A stretch of 64,000 nucleotides of DNA from Chromatiaceae bacterium (GCA_024235415.1 JACKML010000004.1:248001-312000); one strand, 5' to 3'; shown: positions 50,932 to 60,377, numbered from the stretch's first letter. Numbers and translations are program-made. Notes: generated by a model from the letters alone, not told the origin.

Positions 50932-51893
50932 AATCGATAGTTCAGATAAATGAGTGAAACAAGCAGCAGCGCGGCCACACCATTGTGTGCCGTCGCAACC
51001 GTCAGAGGCAAATGCAACAGCACGTTGCCGATTCCCAGCCCGACCTGCAGCAGCAGCAGACTGCCGACCAGCAGCGCGGCCCCGACCATAGGACCGCCCG
51101 CCCGCAGGATGCTTACGACCACCCAGCCCAGAAAAAGGAACGTGATCAATGCACCGATACGGTGGGTGACATGGATCGCCGTGCGCGCCGGGTGCTCCAG
51201 CACCCCGTACTCGTAGTTCACGCCCAGGCCACGCCACATCACGAACGCCTCATCGAAATCCATATCGGGTGCCCAGCTCCCCTGACAGGTCGGGAAGTCG
51301 AGACAGGCCAATGCCGCGTAATTCGAACTTGTCCATCCGCCCAATGCGATCTGCAGCACCAGGACAATCAGCCCGGCCGCCGCGGCATTGCGCCACCTGC
51401 CGTTCACCGTCAGCGGGCGCCGCGGCGCACTGCGGAGCGCCAGCAGCACCAGCAGGCCGAAGGTGGCGAACCCGCCCAGCAGATGCCCCATCACGACGAT
51501 TGGCTTTAGCAGCAGGGTCACTGTCCACATGCCGAGCGCGGCCTGGAACACCACCAGTGCCAGCAGCAGGGTCGGCAGCCAGACCGGCTGATCCGGGTCG
51601 CCGCCACGACGTCGCCAGGACCACACCGCGATGGCCAGGATGCACAGGCCCAGGGTCCCGGCAAAATAGCGGTGAACCATCTCCTTCCAGCCTTTTTCCG
51701 GCTCGAGCGCGCGCTGCTCCAGGTAAGACTTGTCGGCCACGTGCGCCTCGGTCGGCGGGACCGTCAGGTGGCCATAGCAACCCGGCCAATCCGGGCAGCC
51801 AAGACCGGCATCGGCCAGCCGCGTATAGGCGCCCAGCAGGATCACCGCGAAGGCGAGAAGACAGGTAAATATGATGAAACGGTGGTACGCCAT
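50913..51893 (-). CDS. ctaA: Haem A synthase (COX15/CtaA)
   Basis: Converts haem O to haem A. The 326-residue protein has eight helices and contains the four expected histidines in MVHRYFAGTLG, VMGHLLGG, IHVTHRIGAL and VATAHNGVAA; GCPDWPGCYG is the short cysteine-pair loop between helices 1 and 2. It lies 3 bases after the SCO-like gene, and cyoE follows directly. Confidence 0.95.
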   Translation of the reverse strand: MAYHRFIIFTCLLAFAVILLGAYTRLADAGLGCPDWPGCYGHLTVPPTEAHVADKSYLEQRALEPEKGWKEMVHRYFAGTLGLCILAIAVWSWRRRGGDPDQPVWLPTLLLALVVFQAALGMWTVTLLLKPIVVMGHLLGGFATFGLLVLLALRSAPRRPLTVNGRWRNAAAAGLIVLVLQIALGGWTSSNYAALACLDFPTCQGSWAPDMDFDEAFVMWRGLGVNYEYGVLEHPARTAIHVTHRIGALITFLFLGWVVVSILRAGGPMVGAALLVGSLLLLQVGLGIGNVLLHLPLTVATAHNGVAALLLVSLIYLNYRLWRQPH

Positions 51894-51896
51894 GGA

Positions 51897-52511
51897 CTAT
51901 CCGACCTGCGATATTTTCAACAGCTTCTGCAGATCCCTGATCATCCCCTTGGCGGGGACATCAAGGCTGTAGTGCATCATCAGATTGCCGAGTGGATCGA
52001 CAAGGAAGAAATGGGCGCCGTCTGCCGCGAATCCATCACCGCTGAACTCGCGCCACTGCGTGGCAGACGGGTCGCTGCGCACCCCCCAATGCAGGTCGGC
52101 GTGATCGCTGGTCAGCTGCCCGGTCAATTCAGACTGCGGCACCTGCCCCAGCACCAGCAGCCGCTGGACCCGCGGGATGTCCTTGCTCATCGCAAGGCGC
52201 ACCTGGCGCGTGATATAGAGCTGCTGCTGACAACGCTCATCACAATCGGACGGCGCGAAGATGACGTAGGTCCAACGCCCACCCGTTACACCGTCATCCA
52301 TCGGCGCACCGTCGGCCCCCATCAATCCGAGCGACGACAGCGGCCGCGCCGGCGAAATCAGGGAGCCGGCATTGGTCGTCGCGCTGACGCCCCGCTCGCC
52401 GAGATACTTCCACGCCACCCATGCACTGACCGGGGGCAGCAGGAACAGCGCGAATATCAGAATCAGCTGGACCCGGCTGCGGCGAACCTGTGACGCGTCA
52501 GGCTTTGACAT
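51897..52511 (-). CDS. SCO-like thioredoxin-fold protein
   Basis: Membrane-anchored protein of 204 residues: helix at about 16-38, then a thioredoxin-like fold. The motif CDERC (Cys 90 and 94) has the C-x3-C spacing of SCO copper chaperones. The histidine that would complete the SCO copper site is not clearly placed (candidates H141, H167). It sits between SURF1 and haem A synthase, as in many gammaproteobacterial aa3 operons, so a role in CuA insertion is likely but not proven. ATG 52511 is used; the frame extends to 52532. Confidence 0.65.
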   Translation of the reverse strand: MSKPDASQVRRSRVQLILIFALFLLPPVSAWVAWKYLGERGVSATTNAGSLISPARPLSSLGLMGADGAPMDDGVTGGRWTYVIFAPSDCDERCQQQLYITRQVRLAMSKDIPRVQRLLVLGQVPQSELTGQLTSDHADLHWGVRSDPSATQWREFSGDGFAADGAHFFLVDPLGNLMMHYSLDVPAKGMIRDLQKLLKISQVG

Positions 52512-53268
52512 GTTTGTCTCCGTCGCTGCCATTGCGGCGCGTGTTCACGCCGACATAAATGATCAGCAAGGCCACCGCAAGACCGAACCACTGCACGGCA
52601 TAACCCAGGTGTTTTTCCGGGCCGATCTGCGGGATCGGCGACCAGTCGTACTCCAGGCCGCCTGCCTGTCCTTCATCGATGACAAGCGCATAACGCAGCA
52701 GCTCGAGGCCCCGCGCATCGGCGAGCGCCGCCACATCCAGCGACTGAACCACCACCCTGTCTGCAACGCTGCGCAGCGGCACCTCACCAATCACCAGACC
52801 GACGGACGCAGGTGAATCCAACCTGCCCGACAGGGTGACATGCTGATCAGTAACCGGCAGTGCGGGCAGGAACTCCCTCGATGCACCTACCGCGATCCAG
52901 CCGCGGTTCACCAGCAACGTCGCCGCATCGGCACCATCAGGGCGAAACGGCGTGAACACGTGGTAGCCGGGCTGCCCGCGATAGACGCGATTGTCGAGCA
53001 GCCACTGCTGTTCTGCCACATAGTGGCCGACGACGACGGCGTGGCGATAGCGGTCGGATTCGGTAAGCTGCGAACCCGCGCTCAACGTCAGCGGTGCCGT
53101 GACCTCGCCGGTAGCACGCCGCTCAACCAGCAACTGTTTCTCGCCGGCCCTGTGCATCTGCCAGTACCCGAGTCCGAGCAGGATCGGGAACACCACCCCA
53201 AACGTCAGCGTGGGCCACAGTGCCGGCGCGAAGCGGTAGGGGCCGAGTTGTAGCGACACGCCTTTCAT
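52498..53268 (-). CDS. SURF1-family oxidase assembly protein
   Basis: Assembly factor for haem insertion into the aa3 oxidase, 256 residues. Two helices flank a periplasmic domain: the N-terminal one (LWPTLTFGVVFPILLGLGYWQ) followed by the family signature LGYWQMHRAGEK, and the C-terminal HLGYAVQWFGLAVALLI. It ends overlapping the SCO-like start by 14 bases. ATG 53268 is used; the longer frame to 53301 is not needed. Confidence 0.9.
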   Translation of the reverse strand: MKGVSLQLGPYRFAPALWPTLTFGVVFPILLGLGYWQMHRAGEKQLLVERRATGEVTAPLTLSAGSQLTESDRYRHAVVVGHYVAEQQWLLDNRVYRGQPGYHVFTPFRPDGADAATLLVNRGWIAVGASREFLPALPVTDQHVTLSGRLDSPASVGLVIGEVPLRSVADRVVVQSLDVAALADARGLELLRYALVIDEGQAGGLEYDWSPIPQIGPEKHLGYAVQWFGLAVALLIIYVGVNTRRNGSDGDKHVKA

Positions 53269-53319
53269 AGATATCCCGGCTGCTATACTGCAGCGGCCCA
53301 AGAAGAGGAAGCAGTAGTC

Positions 53320-53559
53320 GTGTGGATCAAGATCATCGTCGTGTTTGCGTTCATCGGCATCATTGCCAGCCTGGCCTCAGGCCTCTACTACCTGGTCAAT
53401 GACAAGGGTGACTCACGTCGCACCCTGCGTGCGCTCACCTGGCGAATCGGCCTGTCCGTGGCGTTGTTCGTCTTCCTGATGGTCATGATCGCTTTCGGCA
53501 TCATCGAACCGCATGGCATCTATCCCAATGCACCGGTAAGCGAAGCGCCGCGTAGCTGA
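53320..53559 (+). CDS. DUF2909 twin-transmembrane protein
   Basis: Two-helix membrane protein of 79 residues (helices at about 5-25 and 43-62). It starts with GTG 53320 after AGAAGAGGAA and lies on the opposite strand from the rest of the aa3 operon, between SURF1 and subunit III. The same placement is seen in Pseudomonas and relatives, so it is likely a conserved accessory whose function is unknown. Confidence 0.8.
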   Translation: MWIKIIVVFAFIGIIASLASGLYYLVNDKGDSRRTLRALTWRIGLSVALFVFLMVMIAFGIIEPHGIYPNAPVSEAPRS

Positions 53560-53594
53560 CCTGTCATTCGTTCACCGCGTCGCAGCGCGATCGA

Positions 53595-53623
53595 GACGGA
53601 CCCGACACATGGCCGGATCCGTC
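53595..53623. terminator. Hairpin between convergent genes
   Basis: GACGGACCCG and CGGATCCGTC pair over 9 of 10 positions with a 9-base loop. It lies between the converging DUF2909 and ctaE stops. There is no T-run, so intrinsic termination is doubtful. Confidence 0.3.
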
Positions 53624-53630
53624 CGCTGTG

Positions 53631-54491
53631 TCAAATCACGTAGACGAAGATAAACAGACCGAGCCAGACCACGTCGACGAAGTGCCAGTACCAGGCCACG
53701 CCTTCGAACGCGAAGTGATGGTCAGGCGAGAAATGCCCCTTTGCCGCGCGCAGGGTGATCACCAGCAGCATGATCGTGCCGATCGTCACATGCATACCGT
53801 GGAACCCGGTGAGCATGAAGAACGTCGACCCGTAGATCCCCGAACCCAGGGTCAGGTTGAGCTCATGGTAGGCATGGACGTACTCGTAGACCTGGAAGCC
53901 AAGGAAGGTCGCACCCAAAGCGACCGTCGCGGCCAGCCACAGCACGGTGTTCTTCTGGTCGTTCGCCTTCAGTGCCCAATGCGACAGCGTGATGGTGACG
54001 CCGGAGGTCAACAGCAACAGCGTGTTGATCGCCGGGATACCCCAGGCCCCCATGTTCTGAAAATCACCGCCAACATTGCCCGGACCGTTGGTCGGCCACG
54101 CCTCGCCGAAACCCTTCCAAAGGTATTCATGGGTCGAAAAGTCTGCGCCCATCAGCCACGGCACAGACAACACGCGGGCATAGAACAGGGCGCCGAAGAA
54201 CGCAGCGAAGAACATGACCTCGGAAAAGATGAACCACATCATCCCCTGACGGAACGAGCGATCGACCTGTTCGTTGTACATGCCTTTGAGGCTTTCGTTG
54301 ATCACCGTCCCAAACCAGCCGAACATCATGAACGCGACCAGCGCCAGGCCAAGCAGAAGCAGCATTTGCCCCGAGGCATTGCCATTAAACCAGTTGGCCG
54401 CGCCCACCACACCTATCGTCAACGCGACGCTGGCAACGATTGGCCAGTGACTGCCGTGCGGCACGTAGTAATGGTCACCTGTATGTGCCAT
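53631..54491 (-). CDS. ctaE: aa3 oxidase subunit III
   Basis: Membrane subunit of 286 residues with seven helices. Signature stretches FRQGMMWFIFSEVMFFAAFF and FHGMHVTIGTIMLLV are typical of CoxC/CtaE. Its last residues HFVDVVWLGLFIFVYVI are also conserved. It follows ctaG by 73 bases. Confidence 0.95.
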   Translation of the reverse strand: MAHTGDHYYVPHGSHWPIVASVALTIGVVGAANWFNGNASGQMLLLLGLALVAFMMFGWFGTVINESLKGMYNEQVDRSFRQGMMWFIFSEVMFFAAFFGALFYARVLSVPWLMGADFSTHEYLWKGFGEAWPTNGPGNVGGDFQNMGAWGIPAINTLLLLTSGVTITLSHWALKANDQKNTVLWLAATVALGATFLGFQVYEYVHAYHELNLTLGSGIYGSTFFMLTGFHGMHVTIGTIMLLVITLRAAKGHFSPDHHFAFEGVAWYWHFVDVVWLGLFIFVYVI

Positions 54492-54564
54492 GTCTCCCCC
54501 TAGAATGATTGTGTCTTATTGAAGTGGTTGCACATCAGCCGCTCGGCCTGTGTCCCGAACTGGC

Positions 54565-55113
54565 TCATTTCATCGCCACCTGCGTCACGTCGAATACGGT
54601 GTATGCCAGGGTGAGCGTTTGCACATCCCCGGGCAGGTTTGGATCGACAATGAAGCGCAGAGGCATGTCCTTGCTCTCGCCCGCGGCCAACGGCTGCTGG
54701 TTGAAGCAGAAACACTCGGTCTTGTTGAAATAACGGCTGGCCTTGGTGGGCGCCACGCTGGGCACCGCCTGGCCGACCATATCGTGTCCGGTTGGATTGC
54801 GCGCCTTGAACGAGGTCGCATAGACCTTGCCAGGGTGCACCTGCATGCTCTCGACGCCCGGTCCGAACTCCCAGGGCATCCCGAGATTGTTGTTGGCAAT
54901 GAACTGCACGGTCACGAGGCGGGTCATGTCCGGCTGATAACGCGCTGCAATCTCGGCCTCGTCGATGCGCCCGGTCTTGCCGTTGAGCCCTGTGATCTCA
55001 CAGAACACGTCATACAGCGGGACCAGCAGATAGCCGAAGCCAAACATGGCAATGGCGACCAGCGCGATCTTCACGAATGACCGGTCGTTGCGTCGTTGCA
55101 GCCCTGTTGCCAC
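54565..55113 (-). CDS. ctaG: Cox11/CtaG copper insertion protein
   Basis: CuB-insertion chaperone of 182 residues anchored by one helix (VKIALVAIAMFGFGYLLVPLYDVFCE). The copper-binding motif CFCFNQQPL near residue 135 holds the key cysteines, and YFNKTECFCF is the family signature. Start is GTG 55113; no earlier ATG fits. It lies four bases after the small 38-residue gene. Confidence 0.93.
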   Translation of the reverse strand: MATGLQRRNDRSFVKIALVAIAMFGFGYLLVPLYDVFCEITGLNGKTGRIDEAEIAARYQPDMTRLVTVQFIANNNLGMPWEFGPGVESMQVHPGKVYATSFKARNPTGHDMVGQAVPSVAPTKASRYFNKTECFCFNQQPLAAGESKDMPLRFIVDPNLPGDVQTLTLAYTVFDVTQVAMK

Positions 55114-55117
55114 GCCG

Positions 55118-55234
55118 TCAGCCCTCTTTGCCCAGCGCGAGATAGATACCCATCACAAAGAACCCAAGCGCCACCAGGCCAAGAATAATCGCCAACCGGA
55201 TATTCGCTTTGGATTTGTCAGTTACGTCTTGCAT
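55118..55234 (-). CDS. Small single-pass oxidase assembly protein
   Basis: 38-residue protein MQDVTDKSKANIRLAIILGL and onward, with a single helix. It sits between ctaD and ctaG, where many proteobacteria have a short protein annotated as cytochrome oxidase small assembly protein. ATG 55234. Confidence 0.75.
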   Translation of the reverse strand: MQDVTDKSKANIRLAIILGLVALGFFVMGIYLALGKEG

Positions 55235-55283
55235 AGCGGTCCCATATGGTCGCTCCCATCGGAAAGACGGGAGCGACAGCGCG

Positions 55284-56864
55284 TTACTTGACCTCGGGTG
55301 CCTCGGTGAAGCTGTGATAGGGCGGCGGCGACGGCAGGGTCCACTCCAGGCCGTGCGCCCCTTCCCACACCTGATCCGTCGCCTTCTCGCCGCCGCGGAT
55401 CGTTTTGTAAACGAGGTACGCAAACATCAGCTGCGACGCCCCGAACACGAAACCGCCGATCGACGAAATCACATTCCAGTCGGTGAATTGCACCGAGTAG
55501 TCGGGAATGCGTCGCGGCATGCCGGCCAGGCCGAGGAAATGCTGTGGGAAGAACAGGACGTTGACCGAAACGGTCGAGATCCAGAAATGCATCTTGCCCA
55601 GTTTCTCGTCATACATGTTGCCGGTCCACTTCGGCAGCCAGTAATAGGCCGCCGCCATGATCGAGTACACAGCACCGGTCACCAGCACATAGTGGAAATG
55701 CGCCACCACGAAGTAAGTGTCGTGGTACTGGAAGTCCGCCGGTGCGATGGCCAGCATCAGACCCGAGAAGCCGCCAATGGTGAACATGATGATGAAGCCG
55801 ACCGCGAACAACATCGGGGTCTCGAACGTCATCGAGCCCTTCCACATGGTCGACACCCAGTTGAAGACCTTAACGCCGGTCGGCACCGCGATCATCATGG
55901 TCGCGTACATGAAAAACAGTTCGCCGACCACCGGCATGCCCACCGTGAACATGTGGTGCGCCCACACGATGAACGACAGGAAGGCAATCGAGGCCGTCGC
56001 GTAAACCATCGAGCTGTAACCGAACAGCGGCTTGCGCGCGAAGGTCGGGACAATGGCCGACACGATGCCGAATGCCGGCAGGATCAGGATGTACACCTCG
56101 GGATGACCGAAGAACCAGAAGATGTGCTGGTACATCACCGGATCACCGCCACCTGCCGCACTGAAGAAACTGGTGCCCGCGAACTTGTCGGTCAACAGCA
56201 TGGTCACCGCACCGGCGAGTACCGGCATGGTGGCGATCAGCAGATAGGCCGTGATCAGCCATGTCCACACGAACAGCGGCATCTTCATCAGCGTCATGCC
56301 GGGGGCGCGCATGTTCAGGATGGTGACCACGATATTGATCGAGCCCATGATCGACGAGATGCCGGCCAGGTGGATCGCGAAGATCATGAACGGGAAACCG
56401 TCTCCCATCTGCAGCGAAAGCGGCGGATAGATGGTCCAGCCGCCGGCCGGGCCGCCACCGTTCATGAAGAACGTGGACAGCAGCAGCGAGAACGCGAATG
56501 GCAGGATCCAGAACGAGAAGTTGTTCATGCGCGGGAGCGCCATGTCCGGCGCGCCGATCATCATCGGAATCAGCCAGTTGGCCAACCCGGTGAAGGCCGG
56601 CATGACCGCGCCGAAGATCATCACCAGTGCATGCACCGTGGTCATCGAGTTGAAGAACTGCGGATCAACGACCTGCATGCCAGGCTGGAACAGCTCAGCG
56701 CGAATGACCATGGCCATGGCACCACCGATGAAGAACATCACCAGTGCGAACAGCAGGTACAAGGTACCGATGTCCTTGTGGTTGGTGGTGGTTACCCACC
56801 GCATCAGGCCCTTGGCCGGCCCATGATCGTGATGTTCGTCGTGAGTTGCTGTAGCGGTACTCAT
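55284..56864 (-). CDS. ctaD: aa3 oxidase subunit I
   Basis: Catalytic haem a/a3-CuB subunit, 526 residues with twelve helices. Recognisable stretches include WFFGHPEVYILILPAFG with the CuB His and cross-linked Tyr, the later WAHHMFTVG with two more CuB histidines, and HFHYVLVTGA with the haem ligands. No broken motif is seen. It lies 26 bases after ctaC. Confidence 0.97.
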   Translation of the reverse strand: MSTATATHDEHHDHGPAKGLMRWVTTTNHKDIGTLYLLFALVMFFIGGAMAMVIRAELFQPGMQVVDPQFFNSMTTVHALVMIFGAVMPAFTGLANWLIPMMIGAPDMALPRMNNFSFWILPFAFSLLLSTFFMNGGGPAGGWTIYPPLSLQMGDGFPFMIFAIHLAGISSIMGSINIVVTILNMRAPGMTLMKMPLFVWTWLITAYLLIATMPVLAGAVTMLLTDKFAGTSFFSAAGGGDPVMYQHIFWFFGHPEVYILILPAFGIVSAIVPTFARKPLFGYSSMVYATASIAFLSFIVWAHHMFTVGMPVVGELFFMYATMMIAVPTGVKVFNWVSTMWKGSMTFETPMLFAVGFIIMFTIGGFSGLMLAIAPADFQYHDTYFVVAHFHYVLVTGAVYSIMAAAYYWLPKWTGNMYDEKLGKMHFWISTVSVNVLFFPQHFLGLAGMPRRIPDYSVQFTDWNVISSIGGFVFGASQLMFAYLVYKTIRGGEKATDQVWEGAHGLEWTLPSPPPYHSFTEAPEVK

Positions 56865-56890
56865 CTTGAGACTCCCCTCAGAATTTCTGC

Positions 56891-58024
56891 TTAACGGGCT
56901 GCCTTGATCGCAGCAGGTTGAACGATACCGGCACTGTTGCCCCAGGCGTTACGCTCGTACGAGATAACCGCGGCCAGATCTGCATCGTTGAGTAGGTTGC
57001 GGTAGGCCGCCATCGCGGTTCCAGCCTTGCCATCCAACACCAGGCTGATGTGTGCGGCCGCATCGCCATTGGCGATCGCGCTGCCAGCCAACGCCGGGAA
57101 CGCCGGCGGCACACCCTTGCCGTTGGCCTGGTGACAGGCCGCGCAGTTGGTGTTGTAGACCTGCTCACCCTTGGCGAGCAGTTCGTCCTTGGTCCATTCA
57201 CGATCGGCAGACGCCGCCGCTGCTTCGGCAACGCTCTTCTGCTCGGCAACCCACTTGGCATAGTCTTCCGGTGCCTTGGCGACGACAACGATCGGCATGA
57301 AGCCATGGTCCTTGCCGCACAGCTCGGCACACTTGCCACGATATACGCCCGGCTCGTCGACCTTGGTCCAGGCCTCGTTGACGAAACCGGGAATCGCATC
57401 CTTCTTCCAACCCAGATCCGGCACCCACCAGGAGTGGATGACATCCGCTGCGGTCAACAGGAACCGCACTTTTTTGCCGGTCGGGATTACCAACGGGTTG
57501 TCGACTTCCATCAGGTAGTTGTCGCCGAACTGGCTCAGATCCGCATCGGCGCCGAGCAGCCGCGCTTCGTTATGCTTGGCATCGAGCGAGCTGATCATAG
57601 AGATTCCGGATGCGTCGCCGTCGACGTAGTCGTACTTCCATTTCCACTGGATACCGGTGACCTTTACCGTCATATCCGCATCGCTGGTGTCTTCCATTGC
57701 CAGCAGGGTGCTGGTTGCCGGAATGGCCATGCTGACCAGGATCACGATCGGCACCACGGTCCACAGGATCTCCATGGTGGTGCTCTCGTGGAACTGTGCG
57801 GCTACAGCGCCCTTGGATTTACGGTGATTGATGATCGAATAGATCATCGCGCCAAACACAACGACGCCAATCACACAGCACACCCAGAAGATGATCATGT
57901 GCAGGTCGTACACGCTCTGGCTCGTGGAGGTGACTCCTTCCCGCATGTTGAGCGCGTAGTCGGCATTAGCCGACGTAAACGCCCCGACCAGTAACGCCGA
58001 CAAAATGCCGGCCAGCTTTCGCAT
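56891..58024 (-). CDS. ctaC: aa3 oxidase subunit II with C-terminal cytochrome c
   Basis: Electron-entry subunit of 377 residues: signal peptide, two transmembrane helices, the cupredoxin domain with the CuA motif CAELCGKDHGFM, and a fused C-terminal cytochrome c domain with CAACH near residue 300. The fusion makes it a caa3-type subunit II. ATG 58024 is preferred to the GTG three codons upstream. Confidence 0.95.
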   Translation of the reverse strand: MRKLAGILSALLVGAFTSANADYALNMREGVTSTSQSVYDLHMIIFWVCCVIGVVVFGAMIYSIINHRKSKGAVAAQFHESTTMEILWTVVPIVILVSMAIPATSTLLAMEDTSDADMTVKVTGIQWKWKYDYVDGDASGISMISSLDAKHNEARLLGADADLSQFGDNYLMEVDNPLVIPTGKKVRFLLTAADVIHSWWVPDLGWKKDAIPGFVNEAWTKVDEPGVYRGKCAELCGKDHGFMPIVVVAKAPEDYAKWVAEQKSVAEAAAASADREWTKDELLAKGEQVYNTNCAACHQANGKGVPPAFPALAGSAIANGDAAAHISLVLDGKAGTAMAAYRNLLNDADLAAVISYERNAWGNSAGIVQPAAIKAAR

Positions 58025-58107
58025 CACTCTCACAGCTTCGGTCCCCCCGAATTGTTTAATCTTTATTCGAATCCATCACGTGCCACATCCGGCGGCACCG
58101 TCAATCT

Positions 58108-58608
58108 CTAAGCGGACAGCAGTTTGTGCAACTCTGCCGCAAGGTCGGCCTTCTCATCGTCGATCAGGAATCCCCCGATCTCGACCCGCCGGCCGGAAGC
58201 GCCGATCCACAGGCGCCGCGGGTACCAATGCCCGGTCGCGGTGGTCAGTTCGACGCGGACCCAGCCTCGCGCAAACTCTGTGCGCTCATCCGGCCCTCCC
58301 CCCTCGGCACAGCGCCCACGCGCCCTGCCCTTCTCCACTGTCACCACCGATGCACTGATGGAAACCACCTCGCAGCGCTGGGCGGCATGCGACACCACGT
58401 AGATGCACGCAAACAACGCCGCCAGCTCCAACCCTGCAAACGGCAGGATGAGCCAATAACCGCGCACTGCGAGCACACCGGAAATCAGCAGCAAGGGCAC
58501 CGAAATGGCACCGAGAAACACCATCGACTGGCGCCAACTCAACGAGCGGTTTGGCCGGATGACCACCCGACGCACCTGCGTATCGGGACAACTGTCGGAC
58601 GTCACCAT
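58108..58608 (-). CDS. DUF2244 membrane protein
   Basis: Two-helix membrane protein of 166 residues (helices at about 27-60) with a soluble C-terminal part ending VEIGGFLIDDEKADLAAELH. DUF2244 proteins are often found ahead of ctaC; function is unknown. Start ATG 58608. It is probably the first gene of the aa3 transcription unit. Confidence 0.8.
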   Translation of the reverse strand: MVTSDSCPDTQVRRVVIRPNRSLSWRQSMVFLGAISVPLLLISGVLAVRGYWLILPFAGLELAALFACIYVVSHAAQRCEVVSISASVVTVEKGRARGRCAEGGGPDERTEFARGWVRVELTTATGHWYPRRLWIGASGRRVEIGGFLIDDEKADLAAELHKLLSA

Positions 58609-58778
58609 CGGCCTTATTCCCAGCGGATTCACGCAACATGCGCCGAGAGAAACAACAGTGCGAGCCTGTTTTTTCCGTTGCGCAGGGTATCGCGAGGTCC
58701 TCGTAGTTCCAAGCAAATTTGACGTGGATCAGAAAAAAATCTTTTTATGGTATACGGTTTGTCTAATATTAGCGGAAT

Positions 58779-58792
58779 TTGATTTATCTCAA
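58779..58792 (-). promoter_or_regulatory. FNR/Anr-like box upstream of aa3 operon
   Basis: On the minus strand TTGAGATAAATCAA matches the FNR/Anr consensus TTGAT-N4-ATCAA at 9 of 10 positions. It lies about 170 bases upstream of the DUF2244 start, in an AT-rich block that also holds a TATACC -10-like hexamer about 35 bases further on. Oxygen-dependent control of the aa3 operon is plausible, in either direction. Confidence 0.5.
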
Positions 58793-58827
58793 ATTCAAGG
58801 CGTGCATGCTGTGGCTGAAAGCACCCT

Positions 58828-59511
58828 TTAACGCCCCAGCACAGTGCCAGTCGCAATCGCCCAGGTACCGTCAGCCGCCTCGGCGGTGTCCCGGTGGAGC
58901 AGAACTCCCAGGCAGGGGGCAGATAACTCGACTTCGAGGGTGGCGATGTTCTCTTGCAGCCGCGGCATGCCCGGTTCGACCTGCGAACCGACCCAGCCGA
59001 GCAGCGCCGCCCCGCTGGCCTTGATCGCCTGCTCACTGAGGAGGGCGTGGTTGAGACAGCCGAGACGCAGCCCGACCACCAATATGACGGGCAGGCCGAG
59101 CGCCAGCGCCAGGCCCTGGATATCGAGGCCGGGACCCAGCGGCACACGCCAGCCACCGGCGCCCTCGACCACCACGAAATCACTCGCGGCGCGCACCTTT
59201 TCGAATGCCGCAAGGATCGATCCGAAGGAAATCGTGACCTGCGCTTCGGCCGCGGCGAGGTGGGGGGCGATAGCCGGGGCGAAGCAGTAGGGGTTCACCG
59301 CCGCGTAGGGAAGATCCAGGCCGCTCGCCGCCAGCAGCGCCGAGGCATCGTCATTGCGCAATTCCCCGTCGTGCCAATCTGCACCAGCCGCCACCGGTTT
59401 GAATCCGGCCACCCGCAGCCCCTGATCGCGGAGTGCGTGGATCAGCGCCATGGATGTGTGCGTCTTCCCACAGCCGGTGTCGGTACCCGTGACGAAGACC
59501 CCGCGGTTCAC
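58828..59511 (-). CDS. bioD: Dethiobiotin synthetase
   Basis: ATP-dependent carboxylase that forms the ureido ring of dethiobiotin, 227 residues. The P-loop TDTGCGKTHTS is at residues 10-20 and EGAGGWRVPLG near 115 is the family motif. Start GTG 59511 lies in a GTGA overlap with the bioC stop. Confidence 0.93.
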   Translation of the reverse strand: MNRGVFVTGTDTGCGKTHTSMALIHALRDQGLRVAGFKPVAAGADWHDGELRNDDASALLAASGLDLPYAAVNPYCFAPAIAPHLAAAEAQVTISFGSILAAFEKVRAASDFVVVEGAGGWRVPLGPGLDIQGLALALGLPVILVVGLRLGCLNHALLSEQAIKASGAALLGWVGSQVEPGMPRLQENIATLEVELSAPCLGVLLHRDTAEAADGTWAIATGTVLGR

Positions 59512-60377
59512 CGCCGCGTCCGCAACACGTCGATCGCCACCCGCGTCTCACCGCCGACACGCCGCTGGGTCGGCCCCCAGGCATGCCCGTGGACCACCTC
59601 GTAGGTCACCGGCAACCGGCCGTCGGCATCCCTGAACTGCTCGTATGCCGCACACACCCGGGCGATTCTCGAGCGCCCGACCAGCCCGCGTTCGCGATGC
59701 CTGCTGGCGTTCCCTGCGCCGATAAGCTTGATTTCGCGCATCAACTGCATCGCATCGCCATAGGTCAGGGTCATGCGCTCGACGTCCATCACCGGGTCGG
59801 CAAAGCCCGCGGCCATCAGCATGTCACCGTAGTCGTGCATATCGATGAACTGGTGTACGTGATCGCCGGGGTCGACCTCGGCCCAGGCGGCACGCAACTC
59901 AAACAGCGTGTCCGGTCCGAAACTGCTGAACATGCACAACCCGCCAGGCTTGAGCACACGGGCGATATCGGCAAAGGTCTCCGCGGGCCGGGCACTCCAC
60001 TGCAGCGCAGCATTTGCAAAGACCAGGTCGACACTCTGGTCGGCCAGTGGCAGCGCATCCAGATCGGCGCACAGGCAGCGTGGCCGCCGCAGCCAGCGGC
60101 CACGCTGGCGCGTGCGCAGCAACATCGGCAGGGCGAAATCCAGCGCCACGACCTCGGCCCTGGGATATCGCCGCATCAGCCCTTCGGTCAGTGCGCCGGT
60201 GCCGCAACCGATGTCCAGGATCACCTGCGGTTCGATGCGGATGTAATCGAGACGTTCGAGCATCCGCTGACCGACCTCCAGCTGCAGCACCGCGGTCTCG
60301 TCGTACAGAGCCGCCGCCCGGCCGAAGCTGTGGCGCGCCTTTTCCTTGTCCAGCATGGGCGGGTCGCGGTGGCTCAT
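59508..60377 (-). CDS. bioC: Malonyl-ACP O-methyltransferase
   Basis: SAM-dependent methyltransferase that starts pimeloyl synthesis by masking malonyl-ACP, 289 residues. The SAM motif LDIGCGTG is at about 54-61 and FSSFGPDTLFELR is the BioC-specific stretch. It starts 3 bases after bioH and overlaps bioD. Confidence 0.92.
   Translation of the reverse strand: MSHRDPPMLDKEKARHSFGRAAALYDETAVLQLEVGQRMLERLDYIRIEPQVILDIGCGTGALTEGLMRRYPRAEVVALDFALPMLLRTRQRGRWLRRPRCLCADLDALPLADQSVDLVFANAALQWSARPAETFADIARVLKPGGLCMFSSFGPDTLFELRAAWAEVDPGDHVHQFIDMHDYGDMLMAAGFADPVMDVERMTLTYGDAMQLMREIKLIGAGNASRHRERGLVGRSRIARVCAAYEQFRDADGRLPVTYEVVHGHAWGPTQRRVGGETRVAIDVLRTRR

Noticed and set aside
55209..56894. Long open frame of 561 codons on the plus strand across ctaD
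   Set aside because: It is antisense to the intact oxidase subunit I, has histidine-, arginine- and glutamine-rich low-complexity content and no family match.
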